Origin: Haloechinothrix halophila YIM 93223 | GTDB taxonomy: Bacteria; Actinomycetota; Actinomycetes; Mycobacteriales; Pseudonocardiaceae | Reading direction: 5' to 3' | DNA length: 64,000 nucleotides | Assembly (NCBI RefSeq): GCF_000504245.1 | Contig: NZ_KI632509.1 | Location: forward strand, 1,921,723 to 1,985,722 | Part shown: piece after piece, positions 48,114 through 58,038 of the stretch | Position numbering within the stretch: the stretch's first letter is position 1 | How the letters are laid out: the number at the start of each line of letters is the position of its first letter | Translations under genes and position numbers: made by a program | Notes under the pieces: model-generated | What the model was told of the DNA's origin: nothing | Databases searched by the model: none | The model's input: the letters and a program-made list of their open reading frames with translations, nothing else

Positions 48114-48410
48114 TCACCGTTCGTCCATCAGCACCGCTCTGAGCTGGGCAAGTTCTTCATGGACGTCGTGCTGAATCCGGGCGTCGCCTTCCGCCGTCGG
48201 CGTGACACCGAGGGCGTGCAACAACTTGGCGGCGTGCTCGCCGGGGTCGCCGTTATCGCCGAACGTGGGATGCAGTCCTTGCTCGACGAGGTGGCCGAAG
48301 ACGACGTTGACGATCGTCCACTGGCTGTAGGTCTCGTCGCTGTGCGCCGGGGCAGTGCGTGCTGCTTGATCTCGGGTCGCCGTTGAGTCACGGGGTGTGT
48401 CGTCGCGCAT
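48114..48410 (-). CDS. 98-residue protein of unknown function heading the monooxygenase operon
   Basis: Starts at ATG 48410 with GGAAGG about 7 nt upstream. The product is acidic and soluble: MRDDTPRDSTATRDQAARTA, then a conserved-looking middle TIVNVVFGHLVEQGLHPTFGD and a C-terminal helix HEELAQLRAVLMDER. The order-rich middle and clean ribosome site argue for a real gene. It lies between two operator palindromes and reads into the monooxygenase operon. It could be an assembly or regulatory protein; no family is recognised. Confidence 0.65.
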   Translation of the reverse strand: MRDDTPRDSTATRDQAARTAPAHSDETYSQWTIVNVVFGHLVEQGLHPTFGDNGDPGEHAAKLLHALGVTPTAEGDARIQHDVHEELAQLRAVLMDER

Positions 48411-48728
48411 CGGATACCTTCCGCCGAAGCGGCCCCGCTGGCCGGAATGCCCATGCGCACGCCCAACGGCGGCCGCGCAGTGTGCTGGAGCATCCATAAC
48501 ACCTCGGTCGCGGCGGCGTGGACGTCTCAATCTGAGACATCCGCGGCTGGCCCGTGGGCTTAGCGTGTGTCGTCTGGCTCCGGTGGCGCCGATCGATGCT
48601 GGCCCGCGTTTCGTTCGGCGTCATCGGGGTCGGCAGGCGTGCGCCGGTGGAGACCGGGGCCCACGCGCTACCGGGCGGCCGCCGCCGACCCGGGCACCGC
48701 CGAACTGAGCAGAAGGGCTGACCGCGAC
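48411..48728. promoter_or_regulatory. Divergent intergenic region with operator, between the 98-aa and 209-aa genes
   Basis: 318 bp without a convincing gene. The minus strand is open back to 48530, but the homology-neutral N-terminus there is Arg-rich and has no ribosome site. The region contains the operator at 48524-48538 and must hold promoters for both divergent genes. No sigma-54-type promoter (GG-N10-GC with correct context) was identified. Confidence 0.6.
48524..48538. promoter_or_regulatory. Palindromic operator GTCTCA-ATC-TGAGAC at the head of the operon
   Basis: Perfect half-sites; 114 bp upstream of the 98-aa gene start and 191 bp upstream of the divergent 209-aa gene. It is the most upstream of the four related dyads, and is well placed as an activator site for the whole operon. 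Confidence 0.8.
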
Positions 48729-49358
48729 ATGACGAGCGCGACGGACACCCCCATCGCCGTCCGGCGACTGAACACTCAGACCGCCCAAACACTTACCGAC
48801 CTCGCTTCGATCTTCAACGAATTACAGACGGTGCTGCGCTGCTGCGAACGCCTTGTCACGGAGCTGGCCGCGCCGCGTGGCACGGTCGATGATCTCGTCG
48901 TCGAGGGGCTGTGGACAACGGCGCTGCTGTCGTACTCGCGGTGTTTCACCAGTGGTGACCGAGGACAGTGCCTCACCGAGTCCGATGTCGCGGAGACGGA
49001 GTTGCAGGGTGAGGTGCTGGAGTGGCACAAGTCGCTGCGGAAGATACGCAAGCATTGCGCCGATCCGGTGCACAACCCGCGTGAGCGGTTCGACATCGGC
49101 GTTGCCCAGGACGACGACGGCAGGCCGATGGGCATCGCGATCACGTCAACGCCGCAGCCCGCGCTGGACGATCGCACGGTGCGCCAGACCGGCGCGATCG
49201 CCTACGCGCTCAGTCAGCTTGTCGATAAGCGGATCACCGAGCATCAGGAGAAGGTGTACGCCGCGGCGCAGCAGATGCCCACGTCGGAGCTGAACAAGCT
49301 CGCGCGCATCGAGGTCGCGGTGCCGGAACAGGAGCCGGAGCAAGGGGATTCGGAGTAG
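48729..49358 (+). CDS. Hypothetical 209-residue soluble helical protein
   Basis: ATG 48729 begins MTSATDTPIAVRRLNTQTAQ. The predicted helices include LASIFNELQTVLRCCERLVTEL, VVEGLWTTALLSYSRCFTSG and LEWHKSLRKIRKHCADPVHNPRERF. The HxxRN/HADPVHN character resembles proteins annotated as HEPN-like or AbiV-like helical bundles, but this is weak. The C-terminus is acidic (EQEPEQGDSE). One Leu codon (FNELQ) is TTA. It is divergent from the alkane operon across a region with an operator and followed by a 79-bp repeat. The function is not known. Confidence 0.7.
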   Translation: MTSATDTPIAVRRLNTQTAQTLTDLASIFNELQTVLRCCERLVTELAAPRGTVDDLVVEGLWTTALLSYSRCFTSGDRGQCLTESDVAETELQGEVLEWHKSLRKIRKHCADPVHNPRERFDIGVAQDDDGRPMGIAITSTPQPALDDRTVRQTGAIAYALSQLVDKRITEHQEKVYAAAQQMPTSELNKLARIEVAVPEQEPEQGDSE

Positions 49359-49394
49359 GGGCGTCGGAGTAGGAGGCGCGGAGCGACCGAAGTC

Positions 49395-49473
49395 GATCAA
49401 CTTGCCCTGGGCTGTGACAACGTTACGATCGCTTTGCCCGATTCTGTTGGTACTAGCGCAGGGGAAGCTGATC
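49395..49473. repeat. 79-bp palindromic intergenic element, copy 2
   Basis: The left end GATCAACTTGCCCTGGGC and right end (complement of GATCAGCTTCCCCTGCGC) form an inverted repeat with three mismatches in 18. The length equals that of the element at 12932-13010. It lies between the end of the 209-aa gene and the end of the convergent kinase gene. Confidence 0.75.
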
Positions 49474-49517
49474 AACAGTGAGCGCGGCGTGACGACATAG
49501 CCCGCGTCGCCGCGACC

Positions 49518-51077
<1,560 letters not shown>

Positions 51078-51261
51078 GGTGCGGCCCTCCGGGACTGCTG
51101 TTCACCCAGTCAGGTTAGCCGTCGCGCATCGACGGCTGTCGACCACCGTTCTGAGTCGAGTGATGCGTACACGCGAGGCCGCGAGGTCAGGGTGACCCCA
51201 ACCTCGCGGCCTGCGGTGTCGGACCCGGCGTCCGGCGCCGTTGCCGAACGCTGTGCCAGGG

Positions 51262-54200
51262 TTACCGGAGCAGGTACTCCATCGCCCTGCCCATCACGGC
51301 CTCACGGCTCGCGGCGTCCGAGATCCCTTCGAGCCCGAATCCCATGTAGAGCGTGTCGTCAGTGGCGACGACCGCGCCCTCCGGGAACCCACCGGCGGTG
51401 GTGCGCTCGAAGTTGTTCGGGTTCGGCGAGCTGCCCTCGGGCGGCCCGGTCACCTCCCAGCCGTCCATACCGGACTCGAAGCTGGTGCTGCCCTCGCCAG
51501 TCGAGACCTCGATGTCGTCGAGGAACACGCCGAGGCCTTGCACTGCCCAGTCGCTGGCATAGGCGATGGAGACCTCGACCTGCTCGCCCGCGTAGTCGGA
51601 CAGGTCAACCTTCCACTGCTGCCAGCCGCCGGAGCCGCCGGACGTCGCGTGCCACTCGCCGGTGGTGCCGGTCGCCTCGCACGAGCCATCCGCGTTGAGC
51701 GTCTGGTAGTGCTCCAGCTGCGGGTGTAGGTCGTTCCAGCCCGCCGAGCAGCTGTCACCGGTGTCGGTGGAGGTGTGCCCGTTCAAGTCGGGCAGCGTCG
51801 TCCAGTCGTCTTGGCCCGCCGTACGCGCTTCGACGAACATGTGGTCCCAGTGTGCCTCCGTGTTGTATGAGGTCCAGAACGACATTTCCGCGCCGTCCGC
51901 GGGCACCGTGATCGTGCGGGTCAGCCGCTTGTACGCGACATTGCCGATCTGCGAGTACACGTAGTGCTCGCCGGTATGCGGGTCGAACGGACCGCCAGGA
52001 CGGTCGTACTTCGCCGCCGCCCAACTGTCGAACTGCGGGAACTCACCCTCCGGCAGCAACCCGCTCGTGGTGATGAACGACGACGCGGTGTCTTGGTTGT
52101 CCGCGCTGTCCCCGCCGTTGAGGGAGAGTGCCATCCCGTCGAGCGGGGTGTCGCTACCCGTGACGCCGTAGGGCTCGCCGGTTTCCGGGTTGATTCCGGC
52201 GCCGAGGTTGGCGATGCCTGCCCCGAACCAGTACTCGATGACGTCGTTCATGCCGTTGCCCGAGCCGGGTAGCGAGCGGCAGCGCGACTGCACGGCCGGA
52301 TCCGCGCGGCATTCGGCGTTCTCGAACGGATCGTAGAGCTGCGAACCGACGTTGGTGGTGTATTGCTGACCAGCCCACTTACCGGTGTAGAGCACGCGGC
52401 CACCTTCGTTGATGTAGTCGCGCACCTCGAACAGTTCCGTCATAGCCAGGCTGGACGCGTTGCCTGGTGCCCAGCCCTTCTCCCTGGTGACGATGTCATC
52501 GCCGGTGTACCAGACAACGGCGTCGTAGTGGGCCAGCACGCCGAGTGAGTCCGGCGCGGTGCGGCCCTTCGCGTCCACGTCGTAGACGTCGTACGACAGG
52601 CCGTTGGCCTCCAGCGCGTCGGTGTAGTACCCGAGGTACTGCGGACCGCCGTCCGGCAGGTTCGGTGACGTGCCGGTGTAGTCCTCAGCCGCCATCACCA
52701 GGACGTCGGCCTCGTTCTCGGACACCGCGTCGTAGCTGAACGACTCGCTGGATTGGCCGCCGCCTTCGAACCACACCTCGACGGTGTCACCGGGATCAGT
52801 GCCGGTGACCTGGCCGCTGACCACGTGGTAGTACTCGTCGTTGCCGACGCCATAGGTTTCGCCGGACGTCCACTCGCTCGTCGGCGCCGTCTGGACGCCG
52901 CCGCCGTTGACGCGGTACTTCAGCGTCACTGGGCCGAGGCTGCGCTTGGCCAGCACCCGGACCTCCTGCGGATCGCCGTAGGACTCGCTGAACCGGAAGT
53001 CGAACATCGACGTCGCGCTGTTCTCCGGGTCGATGTCGGCCTGGCTGAGGTAGAACGGCTCCGCCTCGATGCCGACCGGCGACTCCGGATTCTCCGGGTT
53101 GGTCGCCGAGCGTGCGAGCCCGAGCGAGAACGGCAGTGTCTTCTCGAACTCCGCCTGGATCAGCTCCTCGTCGTCAGGGAAGACGAAGCCGCTGCCCGGC
53201 GTGCCTTCGCCGAGCTCAGGCGTGAACGCGATGGTGCCGTTCGCGGAGTCGGCGTAGTCGGTCGTCTCACCGTTGGTGACGTACAGCTCGTCGGAGCTGA
53301 TACCAGGGTCGAAGCCCTCGATCGCGGGCTTCTCGTCGGTGCCAGCCAGCGCCACGTAGAGCGGGTTGTCCGCGTCAGGCGTGCCGATCTGCCAGCCCTG
53401 CGGGTAGAGGATCCACTCGCCGTAGGAGTGCCAGTTGGATTGGAGCTTCGGCTTGATCCGGTCGAGCAGCCCCTGCATCGCCTGGGTTTCCGGCTCGGAC
53501 GCCGGGGAGGGACCACGGTAGGTCTGGCTCGCGATCTGCGAGGACGAGCCCTCTTCGTCGTAGGAGAAGTGCTCGTCGAAGTTGCGGTTCGGGTCGACGC
53601 CGTCGGCGTTGGTGATCTGGCCGTCGCCGTCGTTGTCTCGCAGGTTCTTCCGCCACAACCGCTCGTGGTCGAAGGTGTACTGGTAGCCGTCCGGGTTCGC
53701 GACCAGCACGAACCACAGCTCGGTACGCTTCAGCATCTTGCGGACGTCGCGATTGTTGGCACGCCACTGGTCGATGAACCAGTGCAGCGTGCGCCGGTTG
53801 ACCTCGGTGCTGATCCACTCGCGCGCGTGCTGCGTCGACGAGTACAGCACAGCGGGCCGCGCGCCATCCGGGATACCGCGCGCGCCCTGTGTCACCTTGA
53901 GCCCGATGATCTCCCGCCCCTGGTGGCTGTGGCCGAGCACCTCGAGCTTGGTCAGGTGCGGGTTGCGCCGCGCGATGTCGTACAGCTCGTCGCGGATGCC
54001 GCCCCGCTCGTCCCACGAGCGCCAGACGTCGTAGCCATTCTCCGCCTGTGCCGTCGCGAGCTGCTTGGACGTCTTGCCGTTCTTGTTGCGTTTGACTTTG
54101 AGATCGACGCCGCGCTCGGCCAACTGCTCACGCTGGCTGTCGTCGAGGACGATGTCGAGTTCCAGTTTGGACCCGCGCTGGCGGGTCTCCACGATGTCAT

Positions 54201-54354
54201 GCCCCTGTCGCGCCAGCTCGTCGGCGCGCTTGGCGGCCACCGTCGCGGTGTAGACCTCAAGGTCACCGTTCGGTGGTTCCGCTTGCGCCGGCGAACCGAC
54301 GGCCCCTGCGGTGATGAGCAGGGATGCCGCGATTGTCACCAACAATTTTCTCAC
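51262..54354 (-). CDS. Secreted M14 zinc carboxypeptidase with C-terminal immune-inhibitor-A-like region
   Basis: Exported protein of about 1030 residues. Signal peptide: VRKLLVTIAASLLITAGAVG, then PAQA. The M14 domain has zinc ligands His and Glu in QHAREW (about 176), His in NWHSYGEW (about 309) and the catalytic Glu in TPELGEG (about 380). It is followed by a domain with DVLVMAAEDYTGTSPN and a C-terminal region resembling M6/immune inhibitor A beta-sandwiches (FESGMDGWEV and FWTSYNTEAHWDHMFVEA). GTG 54354 with AGGGGC upstream is preferred; the frame continues to a TTG at 54369. It degrades extracellular peptides or proteins. Confidence 0.92.
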   Translation of the reverse strand: MRKLLVTIAASLLITAGAVGSPAQAEPPNGDLEVYTATVAAKRADELARQGHDIVETRQRGSKLELDIVLDDSQREQLAERGVDLKVKRNKNGKTSKQLATAQAENGYDVWRSWDERGGIRDELYDIARRNPHLTKLEVLGHSHQGREIIGLKVTQGARGIPDGARPAVLYSSTQHAREWISTEVNRRTLHWFIDQWRANNRDVRKMLKRTELWFVLVANPDGYQYTFDHERLWRKNLRDNDGDGQITNADGVDPNRNFDEHFSYDEEGSSSQIASQTYRGPSPASEPETQAMQGLLDRIKPKLQSNWHSYGEWILYPQGWQIGTPDADNPLYVALAGTDEKPAIEGFDPGISSDELYVTNGETTDYADSANGTIAFTPELGEGTPGSGFVFPDDEELIQAEFEKTLPFSLGLARSATNPENPESPVGIEAEPFYLSQADIDPENSATSMFDFRFSESYGDPQEVRVLAKRSLGPVTLKYRVNGGGVQTAPTSEWTSGETYGVGNDEYYHVVSGQVTGTDPGDTVEVWFEGGGQSSESFSYDAVSENEADVLVMAAEDYTGTSPNLPDGGPQYLGYYTDALEANGLSYDVYDVDAKGRTAPDSLGVLAHYDAVVWYTGDDIVTREKGWAPGNASSLAMTELFEVRDYINEGGRVLYTGKWAGQQYTTNVGSQLYDPFENAECRADPAVQSRCRSLPGSGNGMNDVIEYWFGAGIANLGAGINPETGEPYGVTGSDTPLDGMALSLNGGDSADNQDTASSFITTSGLLPEGEFPQFDSWAAAKYDRPGGPFDPHTGEHYVYSQIGNVAYKRLTRTITVPADGAEMSFWTSYNTEAHWDHMFVEARTAGQDDWTTLPDLNGHTSTDTGDSCSAGWNDLHPQLEHYQTLNADGSCEATGTTGEWHATSGGSGGWQQWKVDLSDYAGEQVEVSIAYASDWAVQGLGVFLDDIEVSTGEGSTSFESGMDGWEVTGPPEGSSPNPNNFERTTAGGFPEGAVVATDDTLYMGFGLEGISDAASREAVMGRAMEYLLR

Positions 54355-54369
54355 TGCAGTGCCCCTCAA

Positions 54370-54722
54370 CCTTCTGGGTGATCGAGACCGCAGGGAAGCG
54401 TACGCCCGTTGTGTGACAGCTCACAGATTCGAGATTTTTTCGTTATTTGGTTAATTCGTAACCAGCGGAAATAGGTCGAGAGTGCTATGTCGACTGGGCT
54501 ACGACGAAAGTATGGAGCGTGTCCAGCACGATCTCTAATGGTGGCACGAATCGCTGCGCCCTTCGTTGTGTTCTGTTCTCTTAATCCATAAAGGCGGTTC
54601 TATATGCGCTCTTTTCACGCTTATGCTCGCTCGCGCTTTTCGCACTGTCGTGTGAATAGGCGAGTTGAGCATCGTAGTCATTCTCGTCGTGCCGAAATCG
54701 GCGTGGCGAAACCGAAGGGAGC
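54370..54722. promoter_or_regulatory. AT-richer divergent promoter region between two secreted-protein genes
   Basis: 353 bp with no convincing gene and visibly lower GC than the coding DNA (runs such as TTTTTTCGTTATTTGGTTAATTC at about 54435). It separates the M14 carboxypeptidase (minus) and the LVIVD/P-domain protein (plus), so it must contain both promoters. A small minus-strand frame at 54581-54856 overlaps the plus-strand gene and is not supported. Confidence 0.6.
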
Positions 54723-54728
54723 GTGTTC

Positions 54729-56399
54729 GTGCGAGTGGTCGCGAGAATTGCCGGACTGGCGTTAGCCGGTGCGGTGGCGCTGTCGGTGGGTGCGCCCGCC
54801 GCGCAAGCGCATGATCCGGAAACCGAGGAGGGGGCTGCCGCGATCGCGGCGTTCATGGCTGATCATGAACCCGCGGAGCGGATGGCAGCGATTACCGGTG
54901 CTGAGGTGCCGTGTGAGAACGGCATGGCGGGTGACTATCCGTGTAAGAATGTCGATCTGCAAAGCGTGTTGCCGCTGTCGGACATCGGCGGTGGGAATGG
55001 CAGCGATATTTGGGGCTGGACCGACGCTAGCACCGGCAAGGAATACGCGTTGATGACGCGGTCGAATGGCACCGCGTTCGTCGACGTCACCACGCCGACC
55101 TCGCCGGTCTATCTTGGCAACCTGCCGTCGCACGGCGGGGAGAGCAGTTCGTGGCGGGACGTGAAGGTCTACAAGAACCATGCGTTCGTGGTCGCCGACG
55201 CCATCAGCGGCCACGGAATGCAGGTCTTCGATCTGACCCGGCTGCGGAACGTCACGTCGCCACAGACCTTCACCGAAGACGCCCACTACAACGACTTCGG
55301 CCCCGCGCACAACATCGTCATCAACACCGACAGCGGCTACGCCTACGCGGTCGGTTCTGACACGTGTAATGCCGGTCCGCACATCGTCGACATCTCGACG
55401 CCCAAGTCTCCGGTCGCGGCCGGCTGTGTGGGCGGTGACGGTTACACCCACGACGCGCAGTGCGTGAACTACGCGGGCCCGGACGCCGACTACGCGGGCC
55501 GTGAGATCTGCATGAACTCCAACGAGGACACGCTCACGATCGAGGACGTGACCGACAAGGCCAATCCGGTCCAGGTGTCCCGCACCGGCTACAGCGGTGC
55601 CAACTACACCCACCAGGGCTGGTTCACCGAGGATCAGCAGTACTTCGTGCTCGACGACGAACTGGACGAGTCCAACAACCTGTTCGACAAGAAGACGAAG
55701 ACGTACATCTTCGATGTGTCCGATCTGGACAACCCAGAGCATATCGGGACGCACAAGTCATCGGTGACCGCGATCGATCACAACCAGTACGTCAAGGGCG
55801 ACCACGTCTACCAAGCCAACTACCAGGCCGGACTCCGCATCCTCGACGTGACCGGTGTGGGCAGCGGCACGTTGTCCGAGGTGGCCTACTTCGACATCTA
55901 CCCAAGCGGCAACGCCGCGGAGTTCAACGGTGCCTGGAGCGTGTATCCGTACTTCGACAGTGGCACCGTGATCATCAGCGGCATCGAGCAGGGCCTCGTC
56001 GTCGTCAAGCCGGACCTGAGCGGGGGCACTGACCCGGATCCCGACCCGGAGCAGTGCTCGGGCAGCAACGACACCAACGTCAGCATCCCGGACGCGGGCA
56101 GCGCGGTGACGAGCGCGATCGAGATCAGTGGCTGCGGTCGTGCGGCGTCGTCCTCGGCCAGTATCTCGGTGGACATCGAGCACACCTACCGGGGTGACCT
56201 GGTGATCGACCTGATCGCACCGGACGGCAGCGACATCCGGCTGAAGTCGTCCAGTTGGTTCGACTCGCAGGACGACGTGCACGAGACGTACACCAAGGAC
56301 CTGTCGGCGTATGACGCCGATGGCACCTGGAAGCTGCGGGTGCGTGACGTCTACGGCGGCGACACCGGCCATATCGACCACTGGTCGCTCGACCTCTAA
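54729..56399 (+). CDS. Secreted choice-of-anchor-B (LVIVD-repeat) protein with C-terminal P/Homo B domain
   Basis: Exported 556-residue protein. Signal peptide VRVVARIAGLALAGAVALSV, then GAPAAQA. The main part is a propeller of LVIVD-like repeats: FVDVTTPTSPVYLGNLP, MQVFDLTRLRNVT, HIVDISTPKSPVAAG, FDVSDLDNPEHIGTHK and LRILDVTGVG. A proprotein-convertase P domain ends the protein ([20 protein letters not shown], then ADGTWKLRVRDVYGGDTG). GTG 54729 is chosen because GAAGGGAGC is 6-8 nt upstream; GTG 54723 is also possible. Codon 12 is TTA. The function is unknown; extracellular binding is likely. Confidence 0.87.
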   Translation: MRVVARIAGLALAGAVALSVGAPAAQAHDPETEEGAAAIAAFMADHEPAERMAAITGAEVPCENGMAGDYPCKNVDLQSVLPLSDIGGGNGSDIWGWTDASTGKEYALMTRSNGTAFVDVTTPTSPVYLGNLPSHGGESSSWRDVKVYKNHAFVVADAISGHGMQVFDLTRLRNVTSPQTFTEDAHYNDFGPAHNIVINTDSGYAYAVGSDTCNAGPHIVDISTPKSPVAAGCVGGDGYTHDAQCVNYAGPDADYAGREICMNSNEDTLTIEDVTDKANPVQVSRTGYSGANYTHQGWFTEDQQYFVLDDELDESNNLFDKKTKTYIFDVSDLDNPEHIGTHKSSVTAIDHNQYVKGDHVYQANYQAGLRILDVTGVGSGTLSEVAYFDIYPSGNAAEFNGAWSVYPYFDSGTVIISGIEQGLVVVKPDLSGGTDPDPDPEQCSGSNDTNVSIPDAGSAVTSAIEISGCGRAASSSASISVDIEHTYRGDLVIDLIAPDGSDIRLKSSSWFDSQDDVHETYTKDLSAYDADGTWKLRVRDVYGGDTGHIDHWSLDL

Positions 56400-56482
56400 T
56401 CGGCACTGACTAGCACGCGGCTGCCCGGTGTGTCTGTGTGGGCGCACCGGGCAGCCGTGGTGTCGGGGCACCGGCACGCGGG

Positions 56483-56573
56483 ACTCGCGGCCCGGATCTC
56501 GGGACTCGCGAGCAACAATGTGCAACTCGCGCCGAATAGGGTGTAACTCGCGCGGGATATGGTGGGACTCGCG
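56483..56573. repeat. Intergenic array of five ACTCGCG cores at exact 21-bp spacing
   Basis: ACTCGCG occurs at 56483, 56504, 56525, 56546 and 56567, always 21 bp apart. The 14 bases between cores differ in each unit, sharing mainly a G-rich end. The array lies in the 235-bp gap between the LVIVD protein and the amidase, ending 62 bp before the amidase ATG. Two CGCGAGT cores, the same motif on the other strand, occur at 12891 and 12906. Confidence 0.85.
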
Positions 56574-56634
56574 TGGCGGCTACTGGCGCGTAACCTGCTG
56601 TCTAGTACAGCGGACGAGCAGGAGGAGCCAGGCG

Positions 56635-58038
56635 ATGACCGAGACCAGGGTGCACGCATTCACCGACGACGCGCTCGGCGAGGACGACGCCGTCGCGATC
56701 TCGGCGCGCATCGCATCGGGCGAGGTCAGTCCACGCGAGGTCGTCGAGGCCGCGGTCGCGAGAACCCAGCGGGTGGACGAGGTGCTCAACGCCGTCACCT
56801 ACCCGGCCTACGAGTGGGCGCGCAACGCCGCACCCGCATCGGGACCACTGTCCGGCGTGCCGACGTTCCTCAAAGACAACACCGACGTCGCGGGCATGCC
56901 CACCGGGTTCGGCACCGCCGCGTTCCGCGCGCGGCCCGCGACGAAGAACGGTCCGTTCACCGCGCAGTTCCTGGGTACCGGCCTGACGGTGCTCGGCAAG
57001 AGCAGGCTGCCGGAGTTCGGCTTCAACGCGTCGACCGAGTTCGCGGAGGGCGATCCCACTCGCAACCCGTGGCACACCGAATACTCCTCGGGTGCGTCGT
57101 CCGGCGGGGCGGCGGCGCTGGTGGCCTCCGGCGCGGTGCCGATCGCGCACGCCAATGACGGCGGCGGATCCATTCGTATCCCGGCCGCCTGTTGTGGACT
57201 GGTGGGGCTCAAGCCGTCGCGCGGGCGGTTCATCGACGGCGACCAGGCCCGCACGATGCCGATCAACCTGATCGGCGAAGGCGTTGTCACCCGCTCGGTG
57301 CGGGACACGGCGGCCTTCTTCGCGGCGGCCGAAAAGTATCGGCCAGCACCGAATCTGCCGCCGGTGGGCGACGTCGAAGGCCCGTCGGGGCGCACCCTTC
57401 GGGTCGGGCTGCTGCTGGAGTCGGTGTCCGGCGCGACGACGTGCCCGGAGACTCGTGCCGCCGTGGAGGACACCGCCGCGATGCTGGAGAAGCTCGGTCA
57501 CCATGTCGAGCCGATTCCGCTGCCGGTCGATGCCGGGTTCGTCCGCGACTTCACCCGTTACTGGGGCATGCTGTCGTTCCTGGTCGGGCGGTTCGGCCGG
57601 TTCGTCATCGACCGTGACTTCGACGCGAGCAAGATGGACAACCTCAGCCGGGGGCTGCACGACCTCTACCAACGCGAGCTGCATCGCACGCCGACGACGC
57701 TGTACCGGCTCAGCCGGGTGCGACGCGCCTACGCCGCGGCGTTCGCGCGGCACGACCTGATCCTGTCGCCGGTGCTGGCTCACGTGACGCCGAAACTCGG
57801 CCACCTCAGCCCGACGTTGCCGTTCGATGAGCTGCTGGAGCGGCTGCAGCAGTACGTGGCGTTCACGCCGCTGAACAATGTCTCCGGTGGACCCGCGATC
57901 TCGCTGCCGATGGGCGCCGCGGGGGAGGGGCTGCCGATCGGGGTGCAGTTCTCCGCGGCCGTCGGTGATGAGCGCAGCCTGCTGGACGTCGCGTACGCGC
58001 TGGAGCAGGAGCGGCCGTTCCGGCGGATCCAGGACTGA
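56635..58038 (+). CDS. Amidase-signature family hydrolase
   Basis: Cytosolic amidohydrolase of 467 residues with the Ser-cisSer-Lys site: Lys in TFLKDNTDVAG, Ser in SSGASSGGAAAL and the catalytic Ser in DGGGSIRIPAACCGLVGLKP. The N-terminal DDAVAISARIASGEVSPREVVEAA is typical. Closest in character to 6-aminohexanoate-cyclic-dimer hydrolase-type and general amidases, so the substrate is not assignable. ATG 56635 has a strong ribosome site, GGAGGAG, about 6 nt upstream. Confidence 0.92.
   Translation: MTETRVHAFTDDALGEDDAVAISARIASGEVSPREVVEAAVARTQRVDEVLNAVTYPAYEWARNAAPASGPLSGVPTFLKDNTDVAGMPTGFGTAAFRARPATKNGPFTAQFLGTGLTVLGKSRLPEFGFNASTEFAEGDPTRNPWHTEYSSGASSGGAAALVASGAVPIAHANDGGGSIRIPAACCGLVGLKPSRGRFIDGDQARTMPINLIGEGVVTRSVRDTAAFFAAAEKYRPAPNLPPVGDVEGPSGRTLRVGLLLESVSGATTCPETRAAVEDTAAMLEKLGHHVEPIPLPVDAGFVRDFTRYWGMLSFLVGRFGRFVIDRDFDASKMDNLSRGLHDLYQRELHRTPTTLYRLSRVRRAYAAAFARHDLILSPVLAHVTPKLGHLSPTLPFDELLERLQQYVAFTPLNNVSGGPAISLPMGAAGEGLPIGVQFSAAVGDERSLLDVAYALEQERPFRRIQD

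Noticed and set aside
48410-48530. Longer N-terminus (to 48530) for the 98-aa protein
   Set aside because: The extra 40 residues are Arg/Gly-rich, lack a ribosome site and run into the operator palindrome; ATG 48410 has a clear GGAAGG.
48411-48728. Sigma-54 promoter for the alkane operon
   Set aside because: No convincing GG-N10-GC element was seen, and the regulator lacks the GAFTGA loop needed to contact sigma-54.
52753-54381. Plus-strand 542-codon frame opposite the M14 carboxypeptidase
   Set aside because: Antisense shadow of a well-defined secreted metalloprotease; no ribosome site or family.
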